A stretch of DNA of 64,000 nt from an uncultured Eubacteriales bacterium (GTDB taxonomy: Bacteria > Bacillota > Clostridia > Lachnospirales > Lachnospiraceae), in the NCBI GenBank assembly GCA_949292785.1, contig CASFBK010000003.1, forward strand, positions 1 to 64,000. Direction: 5' to 3'. Each line of letters opens with the position of its first letter. The first letter of the stretch is position 1. Under the pieces are notes generated by a model. The model did no database searches, had not been told where the DNA came from, and saw only the letters and a list, made by a program, of their open reading frames with translations. Made by a program: the position numbers and the translations under genes. This document shows positions 1-8,860 of the stretch, piece by piece.

Positions 1-150
1 TATATATAAAATAAGGACTGGAAGCTCATCCGAGAGCCTTCAGCCCAGTCATTATCATAGAAGATCTGTATTTACAGACTTTTATTCACACACTCCTATA
101 TTATTTACTTTGAGCCTAATATTGCAGTTTTAGAGTTACATTACATCTAA

Positions 151-206
151 AAAAAATAATCTATAAGGCACACTATTTTCTAATATGCTTTATAGATTAT
201 TTTTTT
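151..206. terminator. Bidirectional intrinsic terminator
   Basis: Two 20-nt arms (151-170 and 186-205) are complementary at 19 of 20 positions around a 15-nt AT-rich loop, with an A run on the left and a T run on the right, so it can terminate in both directions. On the minus strand it lies about 125 nt downstream of the tRNA-Pro gene and probably ends that transcript. The first 150 bases of the window hold only a weak GC hairpin (about 15-52) and a short TCTGT/ACAGA hairpin near 65-80; I see no gene there. Confidence 0.75.
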
Positions 207-331
207 AGCAGAATCCCGAACATCTGGAACACGTTCAGTTTTCTCCTTTCTTTTTTCTTTCAGGTAACACCAAGTAACACAAACATACATTCAATCAATA
301 TTTCAAAAACTATTGATTTTTCAATAAAGAG

Positions 332-405
332 TCGATGCGACAGGATTTGAACCTGCGACCTCTGCGTCCCGAACGCAGCGCTCTACCAAGCTGAGCCACG
401 CATCG
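332..405 (-). tRNA. tRNA-Pro (anticodon CGG)
   Basis: The minus strand folds into a full cloverleaf. The acceptor stem is CGATGCG/CGCATCG with discriminator A, the D arm is GCTC/GAGC, and the anticodon stem CTGCG/CGCAG closes the loop TTCGGGA, giving anticodon CGG. The T arm carries GGTTCAAATCC. It is 74 nt long and CCA is not encoded. The anticodon reads the rare proline codon CCG. Confidence 0.95.
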
Positions 406-611
406 TTATTATTCTTATCATTCCTATACTTCTAAAACATGCTCAATTATATTATCACAATTTTTCCTTTTTGTCCAGTCGTTTTTTCAATTACATTTTG
501 ATACTTCTATCTAAATCATTCTCCTTTTTCGTTCTTTTTTCTTTTCACTCCATTACAAACTGTATAAAATACACAAAAAATAAGATTTCTATAGTAAATT
601 TACTTACAATT

Positions 612-620
612 TGCTATAAT
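612..620 (+). promoter_or_regulatory. Extended -10 promoter of the GGDEF gene
   Basis: TGCTATAAT is a perfect extended -10 element with no good -35 box, as expected for extended -10 promoters. Transcription would start near 627, leaving a leader of about 42 nt to the ATG at 669. This rules out the more upstream in-frame ATG at 471 as the start of the gene. Confidence 0.65.
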
Positions 621-668
621 AGGTACAAAAATACGTTAGCAGACACATTTCCAAAGGGGACATATACT

Positions 669-2990
669 ATGGATATGATAGAGAAAAAACGTTACACCAT
701 CGGCGTTATGCTGGGAGATATTCAATCTGATTATTCAGAAAGCCTGTTGAGCGGTTTCTATACCTGCGCGAAAGAAGAAGATGTAAACCTTATTTTCTTA
801 ATGGGTCCGCAGGCTCCATTATACTGCTCCGATATTCTTTCTAGTAATAATAACGGTCATTACCGTTACCAGTTTGATACCATTTTCGATTATGTACGAT
901 ATGCAAAGGTAGACGCACTGATAATCGCTTATGGTTCTCTTTCTATGTCCACCAGAAGCGAAGATATGGAGGCATTTTTGAACACCTTTCATGATATTCC
1001 ATATCTTCTATTAGAAGATATTCCCGAACACCCAAATGCGCCTTATCTCATTGCTGACAATTACAGTGGGATTCATTGCTGCATGGAGCACCTGATTGAG
1101 TTTCATCATTACCGAAAAATTGCCTTTGTTTGCGGTCCTCGCAGCAACAAGGACTCCAACGAACGCCTTGCTGCCTACCTGGACACCATGGCAGAACATA
1201 ACCTTACGGTTACAGACGATATGATTGTTTACGGCGATTATTCCGAAAATATTGACACCGAGGTGGAATATCTGTTAGAGAAGAATCCTGATTTGGAGGC
1301 AATCGCTTTTGCCAATGACAACATGGCAAAGGCAGGATACCGGGTATGTACCAATCACAATCTTTTAATCGGCAAGGATATTGCAATTACAGGCTTTGAT
1401 AACGTAGATTTCGCCCAGTTCATGACTCCTCCCCTGACAAGCATATCCCATTGCAGCTTCCAGTTCAGTTATACTGCCCTGAAGAATACCCTTTTATTAT
1501 GCCAGGGAAAAACACCTGTCTCCAAACGCATGCCCGTAACGCTCCATAAACGTTGCTCCTGTGGATGCGCTCCGGCAGTTTCTTTTGATTATAAGAAAAT
1601 TGAATCCGAGCAATTAAAAGACTTTATGATAAATTCTGCGAATCTGATTGCAAAGGATGTGCTTTCCGCTATCCCGGACAAGAGCAGCTACGCTTACTAT
1701 ACTTCACTGATTTGCAACTTTTTTTCTTATATATACCGCCATGCTTTTATTACACAAAAGCTAGAACCTCACGATGATTATTTAGTTGACATTCTGAACC
1801 ATCTTTTAAATCATCCACACATTTCCAGCGAACTGATTCTGGAACACTTTACGGGACTTTTGCGCACTTTGCTTACAAATGCAGAAAATCCACGTACTCA
1901 GGAGATTTTATCGGCTACCATCTCCACACTGCACCAATACATACATTCCAAGGACATTACTTCCTATGAACAAATGATAAAAGATTCCACCCGTAAATCA
2001 TGGTTTGTTCCCACCTTTACCATGGATTTAATTACGGATGACATTAGTTTTAAGGAGGTCATGAATAGCATCATGGAGCGTTTCCGCCTCATGCATATTC
2101 GTGGCGCTTACTTTTATCTTTTTGAAAAACCGATTCACTTTCATACAGACAGTTCCCTGGTTTTTACAGAAAACCTATTTTTAACTGCTTTTTATAATCC
2201 ATATGAATGTCACTACTACGAAAAAGAAGAACGACCTCTTTTGCAAAACGGCACCGGCTTTTCTTCTTTTCTCCTTGGCAATCACCAGCAATGTCTGACT
2301 GCCTTTGTTCTTTTTTCCGGTGATGAGCAGTACGGCATTGCCCTGTGCGATTTGGCGCAAACGGATATTGCTTTTGTGCAGACATGCAGTCTGCAGATAG
2401 GTTCTTTACTTCGTTTCTTTCACTTAAACAGCAAAGAAAAACAGATTCAGACGGATTTACAGCATTCATTGAAAATCATTCAGGAGCAGAACAATATCTT
2501 AAGCTTTATTTCCGAGTATGATGAGCTCACCGGGCTTTTAAACCGCCGGGGCTTTATGGAGCGCGCCATCTCTCTTTGCAAAGACAGTACGGGAAAACAC
2601 GCATATCTTCTGTTCGGTGACCTGGACCATCTCAAGGAGATTAATGACTGCTTCGGTCATGCTTGTGGAGACTATGCTATCCGCACGGCTGCCGGCTATT
2701 TAACCGATAATCTTCCTGACGATTCTTTAATTGCCCGTATCGGAGGCGACGAGTATCTTGCCTTGATTTTAACCGAAGAATTAGATTTTCCGGATATATT
2801 TTGCAAAAAATTAAAGGCTGCGGAAGATAACTGCAACATCTCTTCCACACAGCCTTTCTATGTAGAGCTTTCCATTGGTATTGAAAGCTTTATCTGCCAT
2901 CCGCAGATTGATTTAAATGAAATTATCAAAAAATCCGATGAAATTCTGTATCAGGCAAAACAGCGCCGACGCAAAACCATCAAAAAGTAA
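669..2990 (+). CDS. Diguanylate cyclase with LacI/PBP1-type sensor domain
   Basis: This 773-aa protein has an N-terminal LacI-like periplasmic-binding fold (about residues 8-290, beginning KRYTIGVMLGDIQSDY) without a helix-turn-helix, a middle region without a recognised domain (about 300-600), and a C-terminal GGDEF domain (about 605-773). The active-site loop is GGDEY at about 692-696 in the context ARIGGDEYLAL, and the metal-binding aspartate is in LLFGDLDHLKEIND. The RxxD product-inhibition site is absent in the usual place. I see no signal peptide or membrane helix, so it is probably a cytoplasmic sensor of a small ligand (a sugar or nucleoside, by analogy with LacI domains) that controls cyclic-di-GMP synthesis. 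The start at 669 is preceded by AAAGGGGA with 8-nt spacing. It converges on the glucokinase gene with one base between stop codons. Confidence 0.85.
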   Translation: MDMIEKKRYTIGVMLGDIQSDYSESLLSGFYTCAKEEDVNLIFLMGPQAPLYCSDILSSNNNGHYRYQFDTIFDYVRYAKVDALIIAYGSLSMSTRSEDMEAFLNTFHDIPYLLLEDIPEHPNAPYLIADNYSGIHCCMEHLIEFHHYRKIAFVCGPRSNKDSNERLAAYLDTMAEHNLTVTDDMIVYGDYSENIDTEVEYLLEKNPDLEAIAFANDNMAKAGYRVCTNHNLLIGKDIAITGFDNVDFAQFMTPPLTSISHCSFQFSYTALKNTLLLCQGKTPVSKRMPVTLHKRCSCGCAPAVSFDYKKIESEQLKDFMINSANLIAKDVLSAIPDKSSYAYYTSLICNFFSYIYRHAFITQKLEPHDDYLVDILNHLLNHPHISSELILEHFTGLLRTLLTNAENPRTQEILSATISTLHQYIHSKDITSYEQMIKDSTRKSWFVPTFTMDLITDDISFKEVMNSIMERFRLMHIRGAYFYLFEKPIHFHTDSSLVFTENLFLTAFYNPYECHYYEKEERPLLQNGTGFSSFLLGNHQQCLTAFVLFSGDEQYGIALCDLAQTDIAFVQTCSLQIGSLLRFFHLNSKEKQIQTDLQHSLKIIQEQNNILSFISEYDELTGLLNRRGFMERAISLCKDSTGKHAYLLFGDLDHLKEINDCFGHACGDYAIRTAAGYLTDNLPDDSLIARIGGDEYLALILTEELDFPDIFCKKLKAAEDNCNISSTQPFYVELSIGIESFICHPQIDLNEIIKKSDEILYQAKQRRRKTIKK

Positions 2991-2991
2991 T

Positions 2992-3936
2992 CTATTCTCC
3001 CAGAATTAACTTTACGCAGCCGTACATACCTGCATCATTTCCAAGAGATGCCAGTGCAAATCTGGTATCCTTGCAGGACGGAAACGCTGCTTCTACATAA
3101 TATTTCTTCACCGCATCAATCAGGACGTCACCTGCCTTAGACACTCCGCCACCGATTACAAATATCTCCGGGTCTACGACACAAGCGATATTGCTTAAGG
3201 CTTTTCCGAGGATTCCTGCAAACTTTTCTACGATTTCAGCTGCTATTTTATCCCCTTCCTTGTATGCATCAAACACTGCCTTTGCACTGATTTCTTCTGC
3301 AGTATCCAAAGAAGAAGTCTCATGCTCTTTTGCAAGACGCTCTTTTGCAAGACGGGTAATTCCTGTTGCAGATGCATACTGCTCCAGACAGCCCTTTCTT
3401 CCACAGTTACATGCAATGGTATCGTGTGGATTTACGGTAAGATGACCGATTTCTCCTCCGGCACCATTACTTCCAGCCACAATTTTTTCACCAACAATAA
3501 TTCCGCCACCTACTCCGGTTCCAAGGGTAACCATAACTACATTTTCATAGCCTTTTCCGCCACCCTGCCACATTTCACCGAGAGCTGCCACATTGGCATC
3601 ATTTCCTGCCCGTACCATGATACCATCCATCATTTCTTCCAGTTCCTTTGGAACATGTACATTTTTCCAGCCGAGGTTGACACATACGGACACACTTCCG
3701 CCCCCACGTACCGGTCCCGGAATTCCTACACCGATTCCCTCTACTTCGTCCTTCTTAATTCCTTCTTCTGTCATTTTTGCCTTGAGGGATGCCGCTACAT
3801 CAGAGAGAATATTTTTTCCTTCCTCTGCTGTATTGGTTGGAATCTCCCATTTATCAATAATCTGACCTGTGGTCTCAAATAATCCAATCTTGCAGGTAGT
3901 CCCTCCAATGTCTACTCCGAATCCATATTTTTTCAT
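2992..3936 (-). CDS. ROK-family glucokinase
   Basis: This 314-aa protein phosphorylates glucose with ATP at the entry to glycolysis. The N-terminal phosphate-binding motif is FGVDIGGTTCKIG, a GTGVGGGI motif lies mid-protein, and the ROK signature with its zinc cysteines reads CNCGRKGCLEQYAS after EIGHLTVN. The length fits the family. The start at 3936 is chosen because TAAAGGAGC lies about 11 nt upstream; longer in-frame reading upstream would cross the promoter. ROK repressors carry an extra N-terminal helix-turn-helix, which is missing here, so an enzyme is favoured. Confidence 0.9.
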   Translation of the reverse strand: MKKYGFGVDIGGTTCKIGLFETTGQIIDKWEIPTNTAEEGKNILSDVAASLKAKMTEEGIKKDEVEGIGVGIPGPVRGGGSVSVCVNLGWKNVHVPKELEEMMDGIMVRAGNDANVAALGEMWQGGGKGYENVVMVTLGTGVGGGIIVGEKIVAGSNGAGGEIGHLTVNPHDTIACNCGRKGCLEQYASATGITRLAKERLAKEHETSSLDTAEEISAKAVFDAYKEGDKIAAEIVEKFAGILGKALSNIACVVDPEIFVIGGGVSKAGDVLIDAVKKYYVEAAFPSCKDTRFALASLGNDAGMYGCVKLILGE

Positions 3937-3986
3937 CTTGCAAAACGCTCCTTTATCTCTGATTTTTAAAATTCTCCATAGATTAA

Positions 3987-4015
3987 ATGGTACCATATTC
4001 TGCCGAGATTCTCAA
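3987..4015 (-). promoter_or_regulatory. Promoter of the glucokinase gene
   Basis: On the minus strand TTGAGA (4015-4010), a 17-nt spacer and TACCAT (3992-3987) form a vegetative promoter about 45 nt upstream of the chosen ATG at 3936. It supports independent transcription from the upstream permease gene. Confidence 0.6.
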
Positions 4016-4047
4016 CTAGAAAAATGCGCGTTTTTTCATAAATTTGT

Positions 4048-5373
4048 CTAATTTTGCGCCTGTACCTGCGCCGTCACATTTTTTCTCCCGGGCAGACAAA
4101 GCTGTAATATCACCGCAATCGTTGCTCCTACTGCAGTACCGGATGACATAAAGTAATTTAAGAACTGTGGCATTGCGTTTAGCACTTCCTGCGGAATTAC
4201 GATTGTTGCCACAGCTGCAACCACTGAAATACCTACAATCAGGGAGGAACGCTCATCCAACGGCTCATTCTGAATGATTTTGATTCCATTTGAAATGAGC
4301 AGAATACATACCACCGCAAACACTCCGTTTACAACAGGTGCCGGAATACAGGAAATCACCGTCATAAGCTTCGGGCAAACTCCTAACAGCATTAATATAA
4401 TTCCACCTGCAATAATCGCCATACGGCTTCCCACCTTTGTAATTGCCAGAACTCCTGCATTAGAGGAATATCCTGTCATAGGAGTTCCGCCGAACAGAGA
4501 ACCTACCAGACAGCCGACGCCTTCTCCGACGGTTGCCCGGTCAATTCGTTTATCATCCAAATCTTCTCCGGTAATGGCACTGATAGTAACCCATGTTCCG
4601 GTGGTGTCCAGCAATACAATCAGATAGATAAACGCCATTAAAATACAAGATTTCAATTCAAATTTCGGTAGTCCAAAGTGAAAGAACTCCGGTAATTTAA
4701 ACCAAGCTGCATCTCCAACTGTACTAAAATCTGCTGCTCCCATCAAACATGCTGCCACGGTTCCTGCTGTCAATGCTAAAATAACAGACACCATATGAAG
4801 TATTCTGCTGCTTTTTAGCTTATACTGAAGCACCATGCAGATAATCAAAACGCCTGCGGCAGTCAGACCGGAAATTACATTTGCGCTCAAGCTGCCATCT
4901 GTGCTGGCAATGCCCGTTGCGGCAGTAGGCGTCAGAGAAATTCCTACGATTAAAATAATAATACCGCCGATAAAAGGAGGAATCGCCCTTTTCACAAACT
5001 TAGAAAATCCCTTGCAAAGTCCCAACAAGATAATCATTACCGCGCCGGGTATAAGACTTCCTATCATAACACTTACGCCCATGGTAGCTCCTATGGTGCA
5101 TAAGGCTCCCAGTGGTACATAAGAGGGTCCCTGAATAATGGGATATTTCATAAAAACTCCTGCCTGCAGAATCGTTGCTATTCCACATGCGAAGAAGCTC
5201 ATTTGCAGGAAAAAGGACAAATCGCCTCCGGCAAGCCCAATGGCTGCGCCCAATATCAGGGGCATAATATACAAGTCCATAGACAACACATGCTGTAAGC
5301 CTAAAAACACCGCTTTTCCAAAGCTGATTTTCTCATTTACACCAACAATTAATTCACCTTTTCTTTCTTCCAT
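4048..5373 (-). CDS. NCS2-family nucleobase permease (uracil/xanthine type)
   Basis: This 441-aa polytopic membrane protein begins with the family's typical FGLQHVLSMD-like segment (here LGLQHVLSMDLYIMP). The nucleobase-ascorbate-transporter signature appears as SNAGVLAITK, preceded by GEGVGCLVGSLFGGTPMTGYS. It imports a purine or pyrimidine base with protons or sodium; pairing with the amidohydrolase upstream in the same operon (12-nt gap) favours a purine base or related deaminase substrate. The start has AGGAGGAAAGAGCC immediately before ATG. The exact substrate cannot be read from sequence by eye. Confidence 0.88.
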   Translation of the reverse strand: MEERKGELIVGVNEKISFGKAVFLGLQHVLSMDLYIMPLILGAAIGLAGGDLSFFLQMSFFACGIATILQAGVFMKYPIIQGPSYVPLGALCTIGATMGVSVMIGSLIPGAVMIILLGLCKGFSKFVKRAIPPFIGGIIILIVGISLTPTAATGIASTDGSLSANVISGLTAAGVLIICMVLQYKLKSSRILHMVSVILALTAGTVAACLMGAADFSTVGDAAWFKLPEFFHFGLPKFELKSCILMAFIYLIVLLDTTGTWVTISAITGEDLDDKRIDRATVGEGVGCLVGSLFGGTPMTGYSSNAGVLAITKVGSRMAIIAGGIILMLLGVCPKLMTVISCIPAPVVNGVFAVVCILLISNGIKIIQNEPLDERSSLIVGISVVAAVATIVIPQEVLNAMPQFLNYFMSSGTAVGATIAVILQLCLPGRKNVTAQVQAQN

Positions 5374-5385
5374 GGCTCTTTCCTC

Positions 5386-6738
5386 CTATATCTGTTTTTT
5401 CAATGTAACCAGTTCACGGTTAATTTCCTCTATCAGTGTTTCTTCTTCGATACCACAGCTGAATTTTCCTTTGTGGTATACCACTTTTCCATTTACTACG
5501 GTAGTGTCAATATTTTCTTCGGAAGAAGCATATACTACCGTTGCCTTTGCGTCATGCATTGGCGCTGACTTTAAATGTCTTGGGTTGAATACGATAAGGT
5601 CAGCCTTTTTTCCAACCTTTAGTGTTCCGATTTTATCTTCCATGCCAACGGCTTTTGCACCGCCTGCGGTTGCCATACGGATAATCTCATCTGCGGTAAT
5701 CACTGCCGCATCCCGGTGAATTCCCTTTTGTATCAATGCTGCCAGCTTCAAGCTCTCTAACATATCCGTACTGTTGTTGCTGGCTGCTCCGTCGGTTCCC
5801 ACGGATACATTGACGCCCGCCTTTAAGCTCTCCGGAATTGGCGGAATACCGGAACCAAGATACAGGTTTGGCGCCGGATTGTGACTGATAGATACACCAT
5901 ATTTTGCAAAGCGCTCGATATCATGAGGCGTCAGGTTGACACAGTGTACGGCTAAGAACTTATCTGTCAGAAATCCGATTTCTTCTAGCATATCCACAAT
6001 ATCCTTGCCATAATATTTCATGCACATCTGGTTATCTACTTCTGTCTCTTTAATATGCATAGAGTATCTCACGTTTTCACTGAGACAGTATTCCAGCATC
6101 TCTTGGTAACCTTCCTTGGTGGTAGACCAGGTAACATCCGGTCCTGTCCAGATAGAGAGCATATCGTTTTCCTGATACTTCTTTTTCAGAGCTTCTACCT
6201 CTTTCATTGCTTTACCGGCAGGCTCTAAAAAGCACTTTGGCATACCGTATTCTTCACCGGTATCCTGAAAGGTCCGGATAAATACACTACGGATTCCGGT
6301 AGAAACCATTCCGTCAATACAGGAGTGTGCCAGCTCTACGTCCTGATTGGTGTAAAAGAATTCGCTCATGGTGGTACAGCCGCTTTTTAAGGCTTCCATA
6401 CATGCAAGCTGGGCAGCCAGCTTATGCTGATGTGGCGTCATGTATTGTCCATAGGGAAGAGCTGACAGGTTGAGCCATTCGATTAAGCGGTGGTCAGCTC
6501 CCAGACCTTTTAAAAAGGACTGGAAAATATGAATGTGGGTATCTACAAATCCGGGAAATACCACGCTGCCTGCCGCGTCGATTACTTCCGCTGCCGCATA
6601 CTCTTTTTCCTTATCCATTTCTTCCATCAAAGTAATATTTTCTCCCTCAACCCCTATGACACCATGAGAAATCACCGTATTCTTCTCATCCATGGTGTAA
6701 ATATCAGCATTTTTTATCAGTAAATCATATGTTTTCAT
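5386..6738 (-). CDS. Amidohydrolase of the TRZ/ATZ deaminase family
   Basis: This 450-aa enzyme belongs to the metal-dependent hydrolases that deaminate purines, adenosine derivatives or triazines. Metal ligands are visible: HxH in FPGFVDTHIHIFQ, a histidine in HIKETE, a histidine in LAVHCVN and an aspartate in VGTDGAASNNSTDM. A C-terminal composite-beta segment (KVGKKADLIVFNPRHL) is typical. The start at 6738 is preceded by AAAGGAGGAAAG. Because it is co-transcribed with an NCS2 base permease, a role in salvaging an imported base (for example guanine, 8-oxoguanine or an adenosine analogue) is inferred; S-adenosylhomocysteine/methylthioadenosine deaminase is the main alternative. Confidence 0.82.
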   Translation of the reverse strand: MKTYDLLIKNADIYTMDEKNTVISHGVIGVEGENITLMEEMDKEKEYAAAEVIDAAGSVVFPGFVDTHIHIFQSFLKGLGADHRLIEWLNLSALPYGQYMTPHQHKLAAQLACMEALKSGCTTMSEFFYTNQDVELAHSCIDGMVSTGIRSVFIRTFQDTGEEYGMPKCFLEPAGKAMKEVEALKKKYQENDMLSIWTGPDVTWSTTKEGYQEMLEYCLSENVRYSMHIKETEVDNQMCMKYYGKDIVDMLEEIGFLTDKFLAVHCVNLTPHDIERFAKYGVSISHNPAPNLYLGSGIPPIPESLKAGVNVSVGTDGAASNNSTDMLESLKLAALIQKGIHRDAAVITADEIIRMATAGGAKAVGMEDKIGTLKVGKKADLIVFNPRHLKSAPMHDAKATVVYASSEENIDTTVVNGKVVYHKGKFSCGIEEETLIEEINRELVTLKKQI

Positions 6739-6766
6739 TTTTCTTTCCTCCTTTGTTATACGGGAC

Positions 6767-6900
6767 AAAGAGTCTGCTCGTCAGACTCTTTCGCGCCCGA
6801 GCGGTGTCATTTATGACTAATTTCATCTCCGCGAGGTGCGCATCCTTAGCGGAGCATTTTTATATGATAGGTAATTGCAACGCAATCTCCTATCATATAA
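6767..6900. repeat. Multi-hairpin intergenic element upstream of the amidohydrolase
   Basis: Three strong inverted repeats lie in a row: a perfect 10-bp stem AAAGAGTCTG/CAGACTCTTT (6767-6776 with 6782-6791), a CTCCGC/GCGGAG stem ending at the GGAGC near 6855, and a 12-bp stem TTATATGATAGG/CCTATCATATAA (6860-6871 with 6889-6900) that encloses ATTGC/GCAAT. No open frame crosses them. The arrangement looks like a repetitive palindromic element or a structured mRNA leader; it sits 15-20 nt before the ribosome binding site of the amidohydrolase. Confidence 0.6.
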
Positions 6901-6928
6901 AAAAAAGCCCATCCCTCCCGGGACAGAC
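6899..6928 (-). terminator. Intrinsic terminator inside the amidohydrolase leader
   Basis: On the minus strand a 9-bp stem with three G-U pairs (arms GTCTGTCCC and GGGATGGGC, loop GGGA) is followed by eight U residues. It lies between the promoter at 7078-7050 and the gene start at 6738, so it can only act as an attenuator or be read through. Confidence 0.65.
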
Positions 6929-6974
6929 TTCTTTGTCTACATAGTAACTATATTTTATTTTCCGCGGTATAAAT

Positions 6975-7039
6975 AAAAAAGAACCAAACAGCATCATCTG
7001 TTTTGGTCTTAAGGAAAACAGATAAAACTTTTGGTTCTT
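6975..7039 (-). promoter_or_regulatory. Structured leader hairpin with terminal U run (possible attenuator)
   Basis: Near the 5' end of the predicted minus-strand transcript, a 10-bp outer helix (7039-7030 with 6988-6979, AAGAACCAAA/TTTGGTTCTT) encloses a 9-bp inner helix (ATCTGTTTT/AAAACAGAT) with asymmetric internal loops, and is followed by six U residues. It does not match the purine riboswitch consensus I know. A ligand-sensing or protein-dependent attenuator is possible but unproven. Confidence 0.5.
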
Positions 7040-7049
7040 GTTGAGTCAA

Positions 7050-7078
7050 ATATTAGCACAGTATTTTTTTATTGTCAA
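7050..7078 (-). promoter_or_regulatory. Promoter of the amidohydrolase-permease operon
   Basis: TTGACA (7078-7073), a 17-nt spacer and TAATAT (7055-7050), with an extended TGC before the -10. Transcription would begin near 7043, giving a leader of about 300 nt. Confidence 0.75.
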
Positions 7079-7097
7079 GAATAAAATTTTGCTTTTC

Positions 7098-7126
7098 TTG
7101 AAAATTTTTTAGTGTAATGCTAGAAT
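7098..7126 (+). promoter_or_regulatory. Promoter of the response regulator-kinase operon
   Basis: TTGAAA (7098-7103), 17-nt spacer, TAGAAT (7121-7126) with TGC extension. The start would be near 7133, about 36 nt before the ATG at 7169. Confidence 0.7.
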
Positions 7127-7168
7127 GACAATAACATATAAAACGATTTTGCTGATGGAGATTTTGCT

Positions 7169-7846
7169 ATGACACACATTTTACTGGTGGAGGACGATAA
7201 GAGTATCGTTACAAACTTAACAGCCTTTTTAAAACAGGAAGGCTTTGGCGTTACTGCTGTTGACGGACAATCAAAGGCTTTAGAGCTGTTAGAAACAAAT
7301 GGCGCAGGCTTCGACTTATTGCTTCTGGATATTTCACTGGCAGAGGGAAATGGATTTGCCGTCTGTGGCGCAGCCAAGTCCATGCTGGATATTCCGGTAA
7401 TTTTTCTTACCGCCTCAGGAGACGAATTCAGTGTTGTCACGGGACTTGACCTGGGGGCAGATGACTATATTGCCAAACCTTTCCGTCCAAGAGAATTAAT
7501 TTCCCGCATTCACAGTGTCATGCGCAGATACGGAAACACTTCTCCCCGTCTGGAATTTCAGGGACTTTCTGCCGATACCGCCAAAGGCACGGTTTCTAAA
7601 AATGGTTCTGAGATTGTGCTTTCGGCTCTGGAATACCGTCTTTTACTGTTGTTTTTAAACAATCAGGGGATTATGCTGACCCGTACCCGGCTTTTGGAAG
7701 AATTATGGGATATTGCCGGAGAATTCGTAAATGATAACACCCTGACCGTATATATCAAACGTCTGCGGGAAAAGATTGAAGATGACCCGCAACATCCGAT
7801 ATACATCAAAACCATACGTGGAATGGGCTATAAAATGGGGACATAA
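7169..7846 (+). CDS. OmpR/PhoB-family response regulator
   Basis: The 225-aa protein has an N-terminal receiver (phospho-acceptor Asp54 in LLLLDISL, Lys103 in IAKPFRPREL) and a C-terminal winged helix (about 128-223) with the usual YIKTIRGMGYKM end. ATGGAG precedes the ATG by 8 nt. It is 2 nt upstream of its partner kinase and close to a MacB/Bce-like transporter, so it probably activates that transporter through the direct repeats at 9054-9092. Confidence 0.92.
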   Translation: MTHILLVEDDKSIVTNLTAFLKQEGFGVTAVDGQSKALELLETNGAGFDLLLLDISLAEGNGFAVCGAAKSMLDIPVIFLTASGDEFSVVTGLDLGADDYIAKPFRPRELISRIHSVMRRYGNTSPRLEFQGLSADTAKGTVSKNGSEIVLSALEYRLLLLFLNNQGIMLTRTRLLEELWDIAGEFVNDNTLTVYIKRLREKIEDDPQHPIYIKTIRGMGYKMGT

Positions 7847-7848
7847 TT

Positions 7849-8853
7849 ATGATACATTTTTTTCGCAATCCTGAAATAAAAAGATTCTTACTGATTGGCA
7901 TGATAGCTTTGACTGCATTTTCGGTTCTCGGTTTTTCCGTTGGCATAACCAGCGGTCTTTTGGTTCTCGGATGCGGTCTGTTCTTTTTATGCGCTTCTCT
8001 TTTTCTGACATTTCGCCGATACTGCAAATTGTCCAGGTTAAGTCAGGAGCTGGATGATATGCTTCATCATCAGACCCCTATTCATTTTGAAAATTATGCC
8101 GAAGGAGAGCTTTCCATCTTACAAAACGAGCTTTCCAAGATGACCTTGCGGCTAACGGAAGCAGCGGACGCACTGACCCGGGATAAAAAGTATCTTTCTG
8201 ATGCCATGGCTGATATCTCCCACCAGCTGCGTTCTCCTCTTACTTCCATTCATTTGATTCTGTCCCTGCTAAAAGAGCCGGACATATCTCCCCACCGCCG
8301 CATGGAACTGCTGCATGAATTAACTCAGCTTCTTTCACGCATCGACTGGCTGGTAGAATCTCTGCTTAAAATGTCTAAGATGGATGCAGGAACCGCATAC
8401 TTAAAGCATGTTCCGGTTTCTGTCTCCCAGCTTCTGGAAGCTGCAAGCGAACCTCTTTTGATTCCGTTTGAACTCCGGGAACAGACTTTTACCATACACC
8501 AGGAAACCGGGCGGGAACAGTTTACCGGAGATTTGTCCTGGTCTACCGAGGCTGTCCTGAACATTTTGAAAAACTGTATGGAGCATACTCCGGCGGGCGG
8601 ACACATCTGGGTATCCTGCCGGGAAAATACGATTTTTACGGAAATTATGATTGAAGATAACGGTCCCGGATTTTCTCAAAGTGACCTTCCTCATCTCTTT
8701 GAACGTTTTTATAAAGGGGAAAATTCCAGTGACCAGAGCGTAGGCATCGGTCTTGCCCTGGCGCGCATGATTGTTTCCCAGCAAAACGGTACGCTCAAGG
8801 CAGAAAATCGTTTCGAGGGAGGCGCACGGTTTGTTTTAAAATTTTATAAATAA
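7849..8853 (+). CDS. Intramembrane-sensing histidine kinase (Bce-type)
   Basis: The 334-aa kinase has two membrane helices (about 13-33 and 36-55) with only a few residues between them, no extracellular sensor and no obvious HAMP domain. This is the layout of intramembrane-sensing kinases, which receive their signal from an ABC transporter. The phosphorylated His125 lies in ADISHQLRSPLTS; ATP-binding boxes are NILKNCMEHTP, DNGPGFS and VGIGLALARM. The gene starts 2 nt after the regulator stop. Confidence 0.88.
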   Translation: MIHFFRNPEIKRFLLIGMIALTAFSVLGFSVGITSGLLVLGCGLFFLCASLFLTFRRYCKLSRLSQELDDMLHHQTPIHFENYAEGELSILQNELSKMTLRLTEAADALTRDKKYLSDAMADISHQLRSPLTSIHLILSLLKEPDISPHRRMELLHELTQLLSRIDWLVESLLKMSKMDAGTAYLKHVPVSVSQLLEAASEPLLIPFELREQTFTIHQETGREQFTGDLSWSTEAVLNILKNCMEHTPAGGHIWVSCRENTIFTEIMIEDNGPGFSQSDLPHLFERFYKGENSSDQSVGIGLALARMIVSQQNGTLKAENRFEGGARFVLKFYK

Positions 8854-8860
8854 TCTCTAT

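Noticed and set aside
125-142. GTTTTAGAGTTACA, like the start of a type II CRISPR repeat
   Set aside because: Only one copy, no spacing pattern and no cas genes in the window.
2164-2469. Antisense frame inside the GGDEF gene
   Set aside because: Shadow of a well-supported gene, without its own start signals.
6929-7078. Purine riboswitch before the amidohydrolase operon
   Set aside because: Conserved loop and junction sequences of the purine aptamer are missing; only unclassified hairpins with terminators are seen.
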